Shown here: in pieces, positions 1 to 8,462 of the stretch
Position numbering within the stretch: position 1 is the first letter of the stretch
How the letters are laid out: each line of letters starts with the position of its first letter
Assembly (NCBI RefSeq): GCF_021390435.2
Contig: NZ_JAJVCN010000002.1
Span: forward strand, 1,178,001-1,242,000
Origin: Kibdelosporangium philippinense
GTDB lineage: Bacteria > Actinomycetota > Actinomycetes > Mycobacteriales > Pseudonocardiaceae
Direction: 5' to 3'
Length of the DNA stretch: 64,000 bases
Notes under the pieces: generated by a model
The model's input: only the letters and a program-made list of their open reading frames with translations
Database searches by the model: none
What the model was told of the DNA's origin: nothing
Translations under genes and position numbers: made by a program

Positions 1-861
1 CGCTTGTACCGCAGCATCTTCCGCGCCCGTCTCACGGATCGCGGCGTAGATCTCCCTTGTCGGTTCCGGCCGACGGACCCGCTTGGCGACGACACCCGAA
101 TGCGTGGTGTCCAAGCCGAGCTTGGGAATCAACGCGACCCCAAGGCCCGCGGCCACAAAGCCTTGTGAGGTCGCGTAATCCTCCGACTCCACGGTGATGT
201 TCGGGGTGAAACCCGCCGCGGCGCAAGCGTTCAGCATCAGGTCGGAACACGGCCCCGGCATGATTTCCGTGCTCACCCACGGTTCCTCAGCCAGATCCGC
301 AAGGTCGACAAACCGCTTGTTCGCAAGGCGATGGCCGCGCGGCAGGACGGCACACAGCGGGTCGTGCATCAGGTGGATCAGCTGCACGCCACGCCGAGGC
401 GGGTTCATCCGGGGGAAAACCACGATCGCCACGTCCGCCCGGCCTTCCTCGACCTCGGGCAGCGGGTCCTCCGGGTCGATCAGCTTGAGGTCGATCTGCA
501 CGCCGGGATGGTGTTTACGCAGCTGGGCCATGGCAGGCGGGACGAGCGCGACGCCCGCGGTGGAGAAGTACCTGATCGACAGCTGCCCGGTCTTGCCTTC
601 TTTGAGGTCACGCAGCGCGCATTCGGCGTCGGACAGGTTCTTGCTGATGATCGCCGCGTGCTCGGTCAGCAGACGGCCTGCCGCGGTCGCCCGCACGCCA
701 CGCCCGACGCGTTCGAGCAGGGCCACACCGGCTTCCTTCTCCAGCACGGCCAGCTGCTGGCTGATCGCGGACGGCGTGTAGCCGAGGTTTCCTGCGGCAG
801 AAGTGACGGATCCGCTGGTCACGACCGCCCTGAGCAACTGCATCCGGCGTACGTCGAGCAT
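1..861 (-). CDS. LysR-family transcriptional regulator (3' end beyond the window)
   Basis: The reverse strand reads open from ATG at 861 to the window edge (287 codons, no stop), so the C-terminus is missing. It begins MLDVRRMQLLRAVVTSGS and has a typical LysR winged HTH over about residues 3-60 (segment AISQQLAVLEKEAGVALLER), followed by a periplasmic-binding-type effector domain. It lies back to back with an EamA exporter gene, with about 105 bp between the starts, the usual arrangement for a LysR protein controlling its divergent neighbour. Effector unknown. Family call is firm; the target is inferred from context. Confidence 0.93.
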   Translation of the reverse strand, partial: MLDVRRMQLLRAVVTSGSVTSAAGNLGYTPSAISQQLAVLEKEAGVALLERVGRGVRATAAGRLLTEHAAIISKNLSDAECALRDLKEGKTGQLSIRYFSTAGVALVPPAMAQLRKHHPGVQIDLKLIDPEDPLPEVEEGRADVAIVVFPRMNPPRRGVQLIHLMHDPLCAVLPRGHRLANKRFVDLADLAEEPWVSTEIMPGPCSDLMLNACAAAGFTPNITVESEDYATSQGFVAAGLGVALIPKLGLDTTHSGVVAKRVRRPEPTREIYAAIRETGAEDAAVQA

Positions 862-899
862 GCGTCAACCATACAGCTTTGCTTAATGGCTGATGCACA

Positions 900-905
900 T
901 ATATT
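900..905 (+). promoter_or_regulatory. -10 element for the EamA exporter
   Basis: TATATT lies in an AT-rich patch within the LysR/EamA divergent spacer, with a weak -35-like TTTGCT or TTGCTT 15-16 bases upstream. It would give a leader of about 55 bases. Assigned by sequence match only. Confidence 0.4.
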
Positions 906-966
906 CACTTGTCCTGCCAAGTTAGCGAGGGCATCGTTGACGCGGGGTCGACGATGGGAGTGCGTG

Positions 967-1914
967 GTGGGCAGCAAGGGCACACTGGTCCGGATGGGCA
1001 TTTTGGCTCTGCTGTGGGGATCGAGCTTCCTCTGGATCAAGTTCGCGCTGCAGGCCATGTCGCCGGGCCAGATCGCGATCGGCCGGATCCTGCTCGGCGC
1101 GGCCGTGCTGGTGGTGCTCTGCTACTCGGGCCGCCAGCGGCTGCCCAAGGACCGGAAAATCTGGGCGCACCTGGTGTTTGCCGCGTTCTTCGGCAACGCG
1201 CTGCCGTTCTTCCTCTTCGGTTTCGGTGAGGAGACAGTCGATTCCGGCATCGCCGGTGTGCTCAACGCCACAACCCCGTTGTGGGCCTTGCTGATCGGCG
1301 TGTTGATCCGTCAGGAACGCAAGCTGTTCTCGCTGCGCATGCTCGGCATGGTCGTCGGATTCGCCGGTACTTTGCTGATCTTCGCGCCGTGGCAGGCAGG
1401 CGGCCTGACCAGCTGGGGCGCGCTCGCGATCCTCGGTGCCGCGGCGAGTTACGCCGTCAGCTACACGTACATCGGCCTGAAGCTGTCCGGCAAGGGCACG
1501 GCCCCGATCGCTTTGTCGGCCGCCCAGCTGGTCACCGCGTCCGGACTGAGCATGTTGCTGCTGCCGATCGACGGTTTCGAGCCGATCACCTTGAGCCCGC
1601 TTGGCGTGATCGCCGTCGTGATCCTCGGTGTCTTCGGCACCGGTTTCGCGTTCGCCCTGAACTACCGGCTGATCGCCGACGAGGGCGCGGTTGCCGCGAC
1701 TGCTGTCGGCTACCTGCTACCTGTGGTTTCCGTGCTGCTTGGCGCGGTTGTCCTTGGCGAGCCGGTGACTGCGCGCGTGGTCGTCGGCATGGTCGTGGTC
1801 CTGCTGGGGGTGGGCATGACCCGCTGGCAGCCGAAGGCAGTGGCGTCGCCGGAACTCGTGGTTCCGGCGACGCCTCAGTCAGCGGTTGCGACGCCTGAGC
1901 GAGCTGCCCAGTAG
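967..1914 (+). CDS. EamA/DMT-family membrane exporter
   Basis: About 315 residues with ten hydrophobic segments in two EamA repeats. The N-terminal repeat starts MGILALLWGSSFLWIKFAL, and the second half again carries GALAILGAAASYAVSYTYI. This is the drug/metabolite transporter superfamily, inner membrane, substrate not predictable. GTG at 967 is chosen because GGGAG (956-960) stands six bases before it; GTG 964 and ATG 994 are alternatives. The gene is probably controlled by the divergent LysR protein. Its 3' end overlaps the convergent small membrane-protein gene by 36 bp. Confidence 0.88.
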   Translation: MGSKGTLVRMGILALLWGSSFLWIKFALQAMSPGQIAIGRILLGAAVLVVLCYSGRQRLPKDRKIWAHLVFAAFFGNALPFFLFGFGEETVDSGIAGVLNATTPLWALLIGVLIRQERKLFSLRMLGMVVGFAGTLLIFAPWQAGGLTSWGALAILGAAASYAVSYTYIGLKLSGKGTAPIALSAAQLVTASGLSMLLLPIDGFEPITLSPLGVIAVVILGVFGTGFAFALNYRLIADEGAVAATAVGYLLPVVSVLLGAVVLGEPVTARVVVGMVVVLLGVGMTRWQPKAVASPELVVPATPQSAVATPERAAQ

Positions 1915-2088
1915 CAGCACGCCAACCAGGACCGCGCCACCGGCGAGCAGCCAGCGCGGGTCGAAGGACGGCAGCCAGGACGCGCCATCGGTGAGCACGT
2001 AGGCCGACATCAGCAAGGCCGCGATTCCGGCGAGCAGGGTGAGTAGGTCGACGCGCTTACGCTCAGTCTTCTCCGTGTCATCAGCCAC
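1879..2088 (-). CDS. small two-TM membrane protein
   Basis: A 69-residue protein starting VADDTEKTERKRVDLLTL, with two hydrophobic segments (about residues 14-32 and 43-60) and a basic tail SSLRRRNR. GTG 2088 is preceded by GGAGGTG at a good distance and overlaps the stop of the upstream PspC gene by 8 bp, so the two are translationally coupled. Function unknown; the coupling suggests a partner in the same envelope-stress module. Confidence 0.75.
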   Translation of the reverse strand: MADDTEKTERKRVDLLTLLAGIAALLMSAYVLTDGASWLPSFDPRWLLAGGAVLVGVLLLGSSLRRRNR

Positions 2089-3352
2089 GGCGCACCTCCA
2101 CGTCACCCGTGTTGACCCGGGCGTCCAGGTAGATCTTGAGACCGCCGGCACCGTCCGTGCCGTTGTCGGCGGTACTGATATGCGCGTTGGTCGCGTTTTG
2201 TTCGTTGCCGAGGCATGCCACCGAGCCGAGCTCGGCGTCACAGGTGACGTGCACGTCCGCGTTCGGCGGGACGAGCACGGAGATGTTGCCCAGTCCCACA
2301 TTCAGCGACGTGTGGACCACGCCGGTGTCCGGCAACGCGGTCAGATCGAGGTCGATCGTCCCGCCGCCGACGCCGTAATTGGGCGCGACCATGTCCACGG
2401 TCGTCGGCCGGACGTTGATCGTGCCCCACTCCTGGCCGGAGTCGACCCATGCAGGCCCGTTCGACGCGGTCGTGAAGACGAAACCGGCCATCGCCAGCGG
2501 AACCGCGAGACCGATCAGGCCACGGCCGCCGCCCATCAGCGAGCCACCGACCATGCCGAGGCCGATGATGGCCAGCACGATCCCGATGATGTGGCCCGGT
2601 GTCAGCCAGGAGACCTGCGGAGCGATGAGCGCGCACACGCCACCCACGGCAAGCGCGGCACCCAGCGTGACCCCGCCGACCGGGGAACGCCTGCGCTTCA
2701 GAGCTGGCGGTTCTGGTGACGGCTGCGCCGGATCCGGCAGATCCCAGGCGAACGGCGCGGCACCGAGCGGGTCCCATGCCGGTGGGCTGGTGCGCTGTTC
2801 CGGCTGCGGAGGCACCGGCACCTCGGTCGTTTGGGCGTTCACGTCCATCCCCAGTGGCATCGTCGGCTGTGCGGAAGGCGCTGCCGGTGGCGGGGTCTGC
2901 CGCGGCGCGATCCCTCCCCTGCCGCGATGCAACAGGAACAACGCCGTCAGCAGCAACGCCAGGCCGACGACTCCCTCGCCGCCCACACCGTTGAACGTGT
3001 AGAGCGAGGCTCCGAACAGCACGGCGCACAGCAGCAGCGTGAAGAACCAGCCGGTGTGGCTACGTCCCCTGCCGATCAACGCGGGCAAGGGCGCTTCCTC
3101 ATCGGCCTCGTCCGGGAAGAACAGCCAGCCGAGGACGTAGATCACCAGACCGGCACCGCCGACGATGGCGGAAACCACCAGCAGGACCCGGACAAGGATC
3201 GGGTCGATCTGGTAGCGGTTGGCGATACCCGCCGCGACACCCGCGATCTTCCGGCCGTGCCTCGGCCGTCTTGGCCGGTTGGTCCAGAAGTCCTTCAGCG
3301 TGTCCTCCGCCCCGGCAAACGGCTGACCTTGCTGTCGCTGCGTTCCACTCAC
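2081..3352 (-). CDS. PspC-domain membrane protein
   Basis: 423 residues. A PspC domain at about 20-85 (segment GRKIAGVAAGIANRYQIDPI, then a TM helix) is followed by two more hydrophobic segments, a proline-rich linker, a further TM cluster, and a C-terminal beta-rich domain resembling the LiaF/'cell wall-active antibiotics response' type. PspC proteins sit in the membrane and report envelope stress. The GTG start at 3352 has no clear Shine-Dalgarno. It diverges from a histidine kinase carrying its own PspC domain; the 111-bp spacer holds an inverted repeat. The C-terminal assignment is tentative. Confidence 0.85.
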   Translation of the reverse strand: MSGTQRQQGQPFAGAEDTLKDFWTNRPRRPRHGRKIAGVAAGIANRYQIDPILVRVLLVVSAIVGGAGLVIYVLGWLFFPDEADEEAPLPALIGRGRSHTGWFFTLLLCAVLFGASLYTFNGVGGEGVVGLALLLTALFLLHRGRGGIAPRQTPPPAAPSAQPTMPLGMDVNAQTTEVPVPPQPEQRTSPPAWDPLGAAPFAWDLPDPAQPSPEPPALKRRRSPVGGVTLGAALAVGGVCALIAPQVSWLTPGHIIGIVLAIIGLGMVGGSLMGGGRGLIGLAVPLAMAGFVFTTASNGPAWVDSGQEWGTINVRPTTVDMVAPNYGVGGGTIDLDLTALPDTGVVHTSLNVGLGNISVLVPPNADVHVTCDAELGSVACLGNEQNATNAHISTADNGTDGAGGLKIYLDARVNTGDVEVRRG

Positions 3353-3388
3353 GATGACAAGGATTGACCGAGCAGGCCACCCGGCACA

Positions 3389-3429
3389 TCAGGGACCGCC
3401 CCTGAGCTTGTCCCCGGGACGTTCCCTGA
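3389..3429. promoter_or_regulatory. operator-like inverted repeats between divergent PspC genes
   Basis: TCAGGG and CCCTGA form a perfect 6-bp inverted repeat with a 5-base spacer (3389-3405). A third half-site, TCCCTGA, lies at 3423-3429. Three copies of one half-site between two divergent stress-response genes suggest a binding site, most simply for the LuxR-type regulator encoded next door. No footprint evidence. Confidence 0.5.
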
Positions 3430-3463
3430 TGAGGAGTTTGCGCGCACGTGTGACCATTCATGT

Positions 3464-4708
3464 GTGGGTTTGCAGCTCAGGCGGGACACGAACGCCGCGA
3501 TCAGCTATGAGTTCAACCGGATGTACCGGCGGCGCTCAGGGCGGACGATCGCGGGCATCGCGGGTGGCCTCGCCGATCATCTGAATGTCGACGTGCTCTG
3601 GGTCCGGCTGGCGTTCGCCGCGTTGGCGGCCGCCGGTGGCGTCGGCGTGATCGTCTACGGCCTGTTGTGGGCGTTCGTGCCGCAGCAGGATCCGGAGGCG
3701 GACGTCACGCCGATCACGAACAAGGAGCGTCAGCAGGCGATCGGCCTGATCGCGCTGGGTGTCGGCGTCGCGATCGCCGGTGGTTCGCTGACCGGCACGT
3801 TCAACGGCTGGGCCGGCGCCGCGCTGGCGTTGGCGGTTGTCGGCGCGGCGGTCGTCTGGCGGGAGGCCGACGAGCGCCGCAAGGGCGAGCGGGGCGGTTT
3901 CGTCCGCACGTTGTCCGGTATCGGGCTGGTCGTGTCGGGTGTGGTCGCGTTTCTGTTGCAGGCCGTCGGCAATTACGACCAACCTCAGTTCATCATCGCG
4001 ACGGTTCTGGCCGTGTTGCTGGGTGTCGCGGCCGTGACCGTGCCGTGGTGGCTGCGTGTCGTGCGGGATCTTGGCGATGAGCGCCGCAAGCGCATCCGGA
4101 CCGAAGAGCGCGCCGAGATCGCGGCTCACCTGCATGATTCCGTGTTGCAAACGCTTGCGTTGATCCAGAAGCAGGCCGAGACTCCCCGCGAGGTGCTCCG
4201 GCTCGCGCGTGGCCAGGAGCGTCAACTGCGGACCTGGTTGTACGGGCCGTCCGGGTACAGCCGCGGCGACGTCAGCAACGAGCCGACGCTGCTTTCCGCG
4301 GCCGTCGAGGCAGCGTGTGGTGAGGTCGAGGACACGTTCGCGATCAAGGTCCAGCAGGTCGTTGTCGGCGACTGTGAGCTGGACGAGAAGCTGACGGCGC
4401 TGGTGCAGGCGACCCGTGAGGCGACCGTGAACGCGGCCAAGCACGCCGGGGTGGCCGAGGTCAGCGTGTACGCCGAAGTCGAACCGGATCGGGTGAACAT
4501 CTTCGTGCGGGACCGGGGCAAAGGCTTCGACGAGACGACCGTTCCGACCGACCGGCATGGCCTTGCCGACTCCATCAGGGGCAGGATGGACCGCAACGGG
4601 GGCACCGTGCGCATTCGCACCGCCCTCGGCGAAGGCACCGAAGTGCACCTCGAGATGACGAGGAGCGCCACTTCGGCGCGCAATGCCGGAAGAGAGGCCA
4701 AGGCGTGA
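3464..4708 (+). CDS. PspC-domain sensor histidine kinase (NarL-type system)
   Basis: 414 residues. An N-terminal PspC domain (about 20-75, segment GRTIAGIAGGLADHLNVDVL) precedes several TM helices. Then comes a HisKA_3 dimerisation domain with the phosphoacceptor His near residue 224 in HLHDSVLQTLAL, and an HATPase_c domain with an N-box (REATVNAAKHAG) and G-box (DRGKGFDETTV). The stop overlaps the response-regulator start by 4 bp (GTGA), marking a two-component pair. The GTG start at 3464 lacks a Shine-Dalgarno; ATG at 3518 is an alternative. The system probably senses envelope damage through its PspC/membrane part. Confidence 0.9.
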   Translation: MGLQLRRDTNAAISYEFNRMYRRRSGRTIAGIAGGLADHLNVDVLWVRLAFAALAAAGGVGVIVYGLLWAFVPQQDPEADVTPITNKERQQAIGLIALGVGVAIAGGSLTGTFNGWAGAALALAVVGAAVVWREADERRKGERGGFVRTLSGIGLVVSGVVAFLLQAVGNYDQPQFIIATVLAVLLGVAAVTVPWWLRVVRDLGDERRKRIRTEERAEIAAHLHDSVLQTLALIQKQAETPREVLRLARGQERQLRTWLYGPSGYSRGDVSNEPTLLSAAVEAACGEVEDTFAIKVQQVVVGDCELDEKLTALVQATREATVNAAKHAGVAEVSVYAEVEPDRVNIFVRDRGKGFDETTVPTDRHGLADSIRGRMDRNGGTVRIRTALGEGTEVHLEMTRSATSARNAGREAKA

Positions 4709-5379
4709 GCGAGACAACGGAGACCACCCGTAAGGTCCGGGTCTTCCTGGTGGACGACCACGCGTTGTTCCGTGCGGGCGTGCGCACCGAACTGGACTCG
4801 ATCACCGATGAGGTCGAAGTGGTCGGCGAAGCGGGCACGGTCGGCGAAGCGGTCGCCGGGATCGCGGCGAAACTGCCGGACGTGGTGCTGCTGGACGTGC
4901 ACATGCCCGACGGCGGCGGCGCGGAGGTGCTGCGCAAGATCCGCCCGACGCACCCGGCCGTGGTTTTCCTGGCGCTGTCGGTCTCCGACCAAGCCGAAGA
5001 CGTGATCACGGTGATCCGTGCTGGCGCGCGTGGGTACGTCACGAAGACGATCTCCAGCCAGGAACTGGTCCGTGCGATCGTGCGAGTCGGCGAAGGCGAC
5101 GCGGTGTTCTCGCCGCGGCTGGCCGGTTTCGTGCTCGACGCGTTCGCCGACCGGCCGGGTTCGGCGCCGATCAGCGACCCGGAGCTTGACTTGCTGACGC
5201 CGCGCGAACGTGACGTGCTTCGGTTGCTGGCGCGGGGTTACGCGTACAAGGAGATCGCGTCGGAGCTGTTCATTTCGGTCAAGACCGTGGAGACACACGT
5301 GTCGAGCGTGCTTCGCAAGACCCAGCTGTCGAACCGGTACGAGCTCTCGCGGTGGGCATCGGATCGCCGACTCGTTTGA
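4705..5379 (+). CDS. LuxR/NarL-family response regulator
   Basis: 224 residues. The receiver domain has the phosphoacceptor Asp near residue 64 in VLLDVHMPDG and the conserved Lys in YVTKTISS. The C-terminal LuxR-type HTH is at about 160-220 (LTPRERDVLRLLARGY and IASELFISVKTVETHVS). It is coupled to the PspC histidine kinase by a GTGA overlap and is the obvious output of that kinase. Likely targets include the divergent PspC operon carrying the TCAGGG/CCCTGA sites. Confidence 0.93.
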   Translation: MSETTETTRKVRVFLVDDHALFRAGVRTELDSITDEVEVVGEAGTVGEAVAGIAAKLPDVVLLDVHMPDGGGAEVLRKIRPTHPAVVFLALSVSDQAEDVITVIRAGARGYVTKTISSQELVRAIVRVGEGDAVFSPRLAGFVLDAFADRPGSAPISDPELDLLTPRERDVLRLLARGYAYKEIASELFISVKTVETHVSSVLRKTQLSNRYELSRWASDRRLV

Positions 5380-5538
5380 GGCAAATGGGATTTCTTCCCT
5401 ACTTCTGACGGTTACGTTGCGGTAACTGGCTTTTCTGCAATCCTGGGTGCCTGACCAGGAACAGGCTTCACGGTCATACTCACGAACGGGCTCACCGGCA
5501 CCAAGTGGTTACGACCTACCGGACCACCCACCATTTTC

Positions 5539-5570
5539 ATGGCCCCTGGGCGGCGCCGTCCAGGGGCCAT
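5539..5570. terminator. bidirectional hairpin terminator
   Basis: ATGGCCCCTGG and CCAGGGGCCAT form a perfect 11-bp stem around a 10-base loop that itself holds GGCGCC. It lies between the convergent response-regulator and EspG-like genes. There is no long T-tract, as is common in actinobacterial terminators. Confidence 0.7.
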
Positions 5571-5577
5571 GTCCTAC

Positions 5578-6390
5578 TCACGAGAGGTTTTTGGTGCTTT
5601 CGGCGTACAGCTCGGTCAGGTGCTGCAGGAGGCGTTTGGGATCGGCGGGTGAGATCGTGGTCCACGCTTCCCCGCCGCCGGACGCCTTGCGCACCTGCAG
5701 GTAACGCCCGGCCGGGGTGTCGAAGAAGCTGATCACCCTGGACGTCCGGACCCGGCGGCCCCATTTGTCGCGCGCTGCGGCACCGTACTGGCCTTGGTGC
5801 AGCACGTCGCCGATCATTTCGCGCAACGTGTCCGCGTCTCGTTCGCGTAGACCGTTGCGCCGAAGGGCGGCTTCGAACTCCTTCGGCGACTTCGCTTGCT
5901 GCGCCGCGCTCTCGAAATCCTTGGTCGGCAACGTGACCGAGTACCCGGGACCGGCTTTTTCCTGTGGCAAAACGGACAACGCGTGCCTGGGCAGCCCATA
6001 TCCGTCCGCGCGACGGAAGATCAACCGGTCGGTTTCCTGAACCGCGAGGACGCCCGCCTCACCATCGGCCGCGGCGAGCAGGCGGACCGTGCGGCCGAGC
6101 CACAGGCGTCCGTCCACCTCGCGTTGTGGCCGGGAAATCAGGCGCAACATGCCCGCCAGCTGTGGGTTGAGACTGACCGGCCTGCCGAGGCCTTTGGCGT
6201 CCAGCGCCCGCCATGCGCGGTCGACCAACTGCGCCCGTTCGGTGTTGGTCTGGCCAGGGGAGGGCACTTTCAGGATGAGAGGCATATCGCCGAGGTCGAG
6301 GTGCTCCCACAGCACGTCGAACTCCAGCGGCGTCAGGGTGATCGGCTCACCGAGGCCGCTCGCGTCAAGTCCGGTGTCGAACATCGTCAT
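5578..6390 (-). CDS. EspG-family ESX secretion-associated protein
   Basis: 270 residues, no signal peptide or TM helix. The opening (PITLTPLEFDVLWEHLDLGD) and overall order match the EspG family, cytosolic chaperones that bind the tip of PPE proteins before type VII secretion. The end carries the typical segment ISFFDTPAGRYLQV. The start overlaps the PPE-like gene's stop by 4 bp, so chaperone and client are co-translated. No ESX core gene (EccC and so on) is present in the window, so its secretion system must be encoded elsewhere. Confidence 0.85.
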   Translation of the reverse strand: MTMFDTGLDASGLGEPITLTPLEFDVLWEHLDLGDMPLILKVPSPGQTNTERAQLVDRAWRALDAKGLGRPVSLNPQLAGMLRLISRPQREVDGRLWLGRTVRLLAAADGEAGVLAVQETDRLIFRRADGYGLPRHALSVLPQEKAGPGYSVTLPTKDFESAAQQAKSPKEFEAALRRNGLRERDADTLREMIGDVLHQGQYGAAARDKWGRRVRTSRVISFFDTPAGRYLQVRKASGGGEAWTTISPADPKRLLQHLTELYAESTKNLS

Positions 6391-7364
6391 GGACGATACG
6401 GCCCGTTTCCGATCACTGCTGGGGGAACCTCGGCGTCGGTGCCGTCGACACGCTCGGTTATCTTGTCTTCTTCAGCCCAGTCCCGCCTGCGTTTCGGTGC
6501 CAGCTCGGCGTGCTGGACATGGCCCGATCGCCTCGGAGCGGCGCGTTCCGTGCCGCTGCCGGTTGTTGCAGCCGCTGGCGCGATTGGCGCGATCGGGTGT
6601 GTGTCAACGGGAACAGGTGTCCGCCGAACGGGCGAACGGCGTTGCGGCGACAGAGCAGCGGCCACCGAACCGCCGCTGTTGGCCACGGGCTCACCGCTGG
6701 ATGGCCGCGCCCGCATCTCGTCCGTTGTTGTCGCGCCAAGGAATTCAGCGGAGGCAACGGAAACCGTGTTCTGGGGCAATGCGTTGATGGCTTCGCGTTG
6801 ACTGCTGGGTTGAGTGGTCTGAACTCCTGCAGTGGCAACAGGTTCGTCGAATTCGCGGAGACCGTCGGTGGTCGCTGTGGTGTCGTTCTGGTACGTCTGC
6901 ATCACTTCGTATGCCGCGCGTGCGGCTTCGGAGGTCGCACGTTCGACCGGCTCGTGATCGGTCTGCGTCGCCAGCACCTGCATGACCGCTGCGTCTTTCG
7001 GATCTGGCTGCACAGAAGGGTTTTCGCCCGGCTTGGGCATGGTTGCCCTTGCTGTGCCGATGTTGTCGGCCTGCCGTTCGACGCTGGTGCGCATGCTTGC
7101 CGCGTTCTGGCTGACCCGACTGGCCCGTTTTGCTACTTCGGTCAATTGTCCGAAGGCCGCGGTGGCCGCCCCGCCTTGCCAGTCAAACTGGGCGTCCGCG
7201 ACGACTTTGGTCAGATCGTGGTTGATCGTGCCGAAAATCTCCTCGACCTCGGTCCACCGCTGCGCGGGAACAGCGGACGCGGCAGCGCCGGGACCACTGT
7301 GCAGCTGGGCGTACAACTCGGCGTGGCTGAACCCGCGCCACCGAGTGATCTCCTCGTACGTCAT
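6387..7364 (-). CDS. PPE-like WXG-motif protein with extended C-terminus
   Basis: 325 residues. The N-terminal ~120 residues are helical with a WQG turn (FDWQGGAATAAFGQ), the helical-hairpin signature of PPE/WXG100 type VII substrates. After MPKPGENPS the chain becomes low-complexity, rich in Ala, Thr, Pro and Gln, and ends in a basic segment (RRRDW). It is flanked and coupled on both sides by 4-bp overlaps: a small WXG protein upstream and an EspG-like chaperone downstream, mirroring a PE-PPE-EspG unit. The C-terminal function is unknown. Confidence 0.8.
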   Translation of the reverse strand: MTYEEITRWRGFSHAELYAQLHSGPGAAASAVPAQRWTEVEEIFGTINHDLTKVVADAQFDWQGGAATAAFGQLTEVAKRASRVSQNAASMRTSVERQADNIGTARATMPKPGENPSVQPDPKDAAVMQVLATQTDHEPVERATSEAARAAYEVMQTYQNDTTATTDGLREFDEPVATAGVQTTQPSSQREAINALPQNTVSVASAEFLGATTTDEMRARPSSGEPVANSGGSVAAALSPQRRSPVRRTPVPVDTHPIAPIAPAAATTGSGTERAAPRRSGHVQHAELAPKRRRDWAEEDKITERVDGTDAEVPPAVIGNGPYRP

Positions 7365-7648
7365 TGACCGCTCCGCATCGTCGCGTCCTCCGTCTGCTGG
7401 TACTGGCCAGCGGACATGGCGAGCTTGGTGACGAGTTCGTCCAGCGTTCCCCGATATGCCTGAAGTGCTTGCAGCGCACTGGATTGCTGTGCGTTGAACC
7501 GCTCGGCCGCGTACGCGCTGACCGAATCACCTGCCCATGGCAGCTCATCCTTCGCGAGCTCGATTTGCCGGTCCACCTTGGCCAACGCGTCCGCGAAGGC
7601 GGCGTGTAACCGCGGCAGGACCTGTGGGTCGAACTGGAAGCCGTCCAC
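7361..7648 (-). CDS. small WXG100/PE-like ESX substrate
   Basis: 95 residues, all-helical, with a WAG motif in the middle (LPWAGDSVSAYAAERF), matching a WXG100 or PE-type subunit that would pair with the PPE-like protein downstream. GTG 7648 is chosen because GAGGGGA precedes it by 8 bases; the frame stays open further upstream without a better site. First gene of a three-gene coupled operon. Confidence 0.8.
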   Translation of the reverse strand: MDGFQFDPQVLPRLHAAFADALAKVDRQIELAKDELPWAGDSVSAYAAERFNAQQSSALQALQAYRGTLDELVTKLAMSAGQYQQTEDATMRSGQ

Positions 7649-7702
7649 GTCACTTTCCCCTCGTCGACTTGCGAAGACCAACGTGCCGGTCAGCCAAGCG
7701 GT

Positions 7703-8227
7703 TCACGGGGTTGGCGGAACCGCAACCCAATGGAGCAACCGGGTTCCGTCCTGCTCGCTTTCGCCGACGAACTGGAAACCGCACTTCTCAGCGACACGAA
7801 GGGAAGCGGTGTTGTCGGGATCGTGCTTGTACCCGATCTCAGGAAGATCGAGCGCACCAAACCCGAACCGGACCGCGGCACCAAGAGCCGTCGTCGCGAC
7901 GCCAAGCCCGCGATGATCCGGATGAGTCCAGCACGCGGCCTGCGGATCACCTTCCGCGAGCCCGCGCAAGTTGACCTCGCCAAGCAATGCCCCAGTCGTC
8001 GGCTCAGCGACCGCCCATGAGCAGCGGACATCCCGCGCCCACTCGTCCGCCCGATTCGCGACGTAGGCGCCCGCGTCCGCCAGATCCCCGATCCGGTAGT
8101 CCGACACCCAACGCTTCATCTCGGGATCTTCGAACGCGCGCAGGATCGCGGGCCGGTCGTCGAGCAGGTCATCCGCCCGCAACGCACGCAGGTAGTAGCC
8201 GCCTGCGTTGATCTCGATGGGCTCCAT
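7703..8227 (-). CDS. GNAT-family N-acetyltransferase (RimJ/RimL-like)
   Basis: 174 residues. It has the GNAT acetyl-CoA-binding stretch (HPDHRGLGVATTALGAAV) and the C-terminal signature ASLRVAEKCGFQFVGE, as in RimJ/RimL-type acetyltransferases acting on protein N-termini or small amines. The substrate cannot be told from sequence. ATG 8227 is supported by TAACGT seven bases upstream, fitting a leaderless transcript. Monocistronic. Confidence 0.9.
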   Translation of the reverse strand: MEPIEINAGGYYLRALRADDLLDDRPAILRAFEDPEMKRWVSDYRIGDLADAGAYVANRADEWARDVRCSWAVAEPTTGALLGEVNLRGLAEGDPQAACWTHPDHRGLGVATTALGAAVRFGFGALDLPEIGYKHDPDNTASLRVAEKCGFQFVGESEQDGTRLLHWVAVPPTP

Positions 8228-8234
8228 GGCAAGA

Positions 8235-8240
8235 ACGTTA
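8235..8240 (-). promoter_or_regulatory. -10 element, leaderless GNAT gene
   Basis: TAACGT on the reverse strand ends seven bases before ATG 8227, the spacing expected if transcription starts at the start codon. Confidence 0.45.
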
Positions 8241-8297
8241 GTGCGACCCGCTAACAATCTTGGTCGGCAGAACTGCCCACGCCCCCAGAACTGGCCG

Positions 8298-8462
8298 CGC
8301 CTCAGTCACCAATGGGGGGCTTGGCCAAGGTGCGCACCAGGGCCCGATTGGCTGAGGGTTCACGAGTGACCTACGGGCCCAAGGGCCACCAGTGGCCGCT
8401 CGGCTGAGGGGGCCACCATCGCCCGTGAGCCACAGGGTCACCACTAGCCGCGATGCCGCAGG
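8298..8462. repeat. degenerate ~26-bp tandem repeat at the 3' end of a DUF1707 gene
   Basis: Five or six imperfect units of 25-27 bp share a GCACCAG...GGCTGAGG or CACCA...GGCC-type core, for example starting near 8331, 8358, 8385 and 8410. The last unit runs into the final codons of the adjacent DUF1707 gene. No convincing gene lies in 8241-8443. The match between units is loose. Confidence 0.4.

Noticed and set aside
8238..8444. 68-codon minus-strand frame between the GNAT and DUF1707 genes
   Set aside because: Lies wholly in degenerate repeats, Trp/Pro-rich product, no ribosome site; not counted as a gene.
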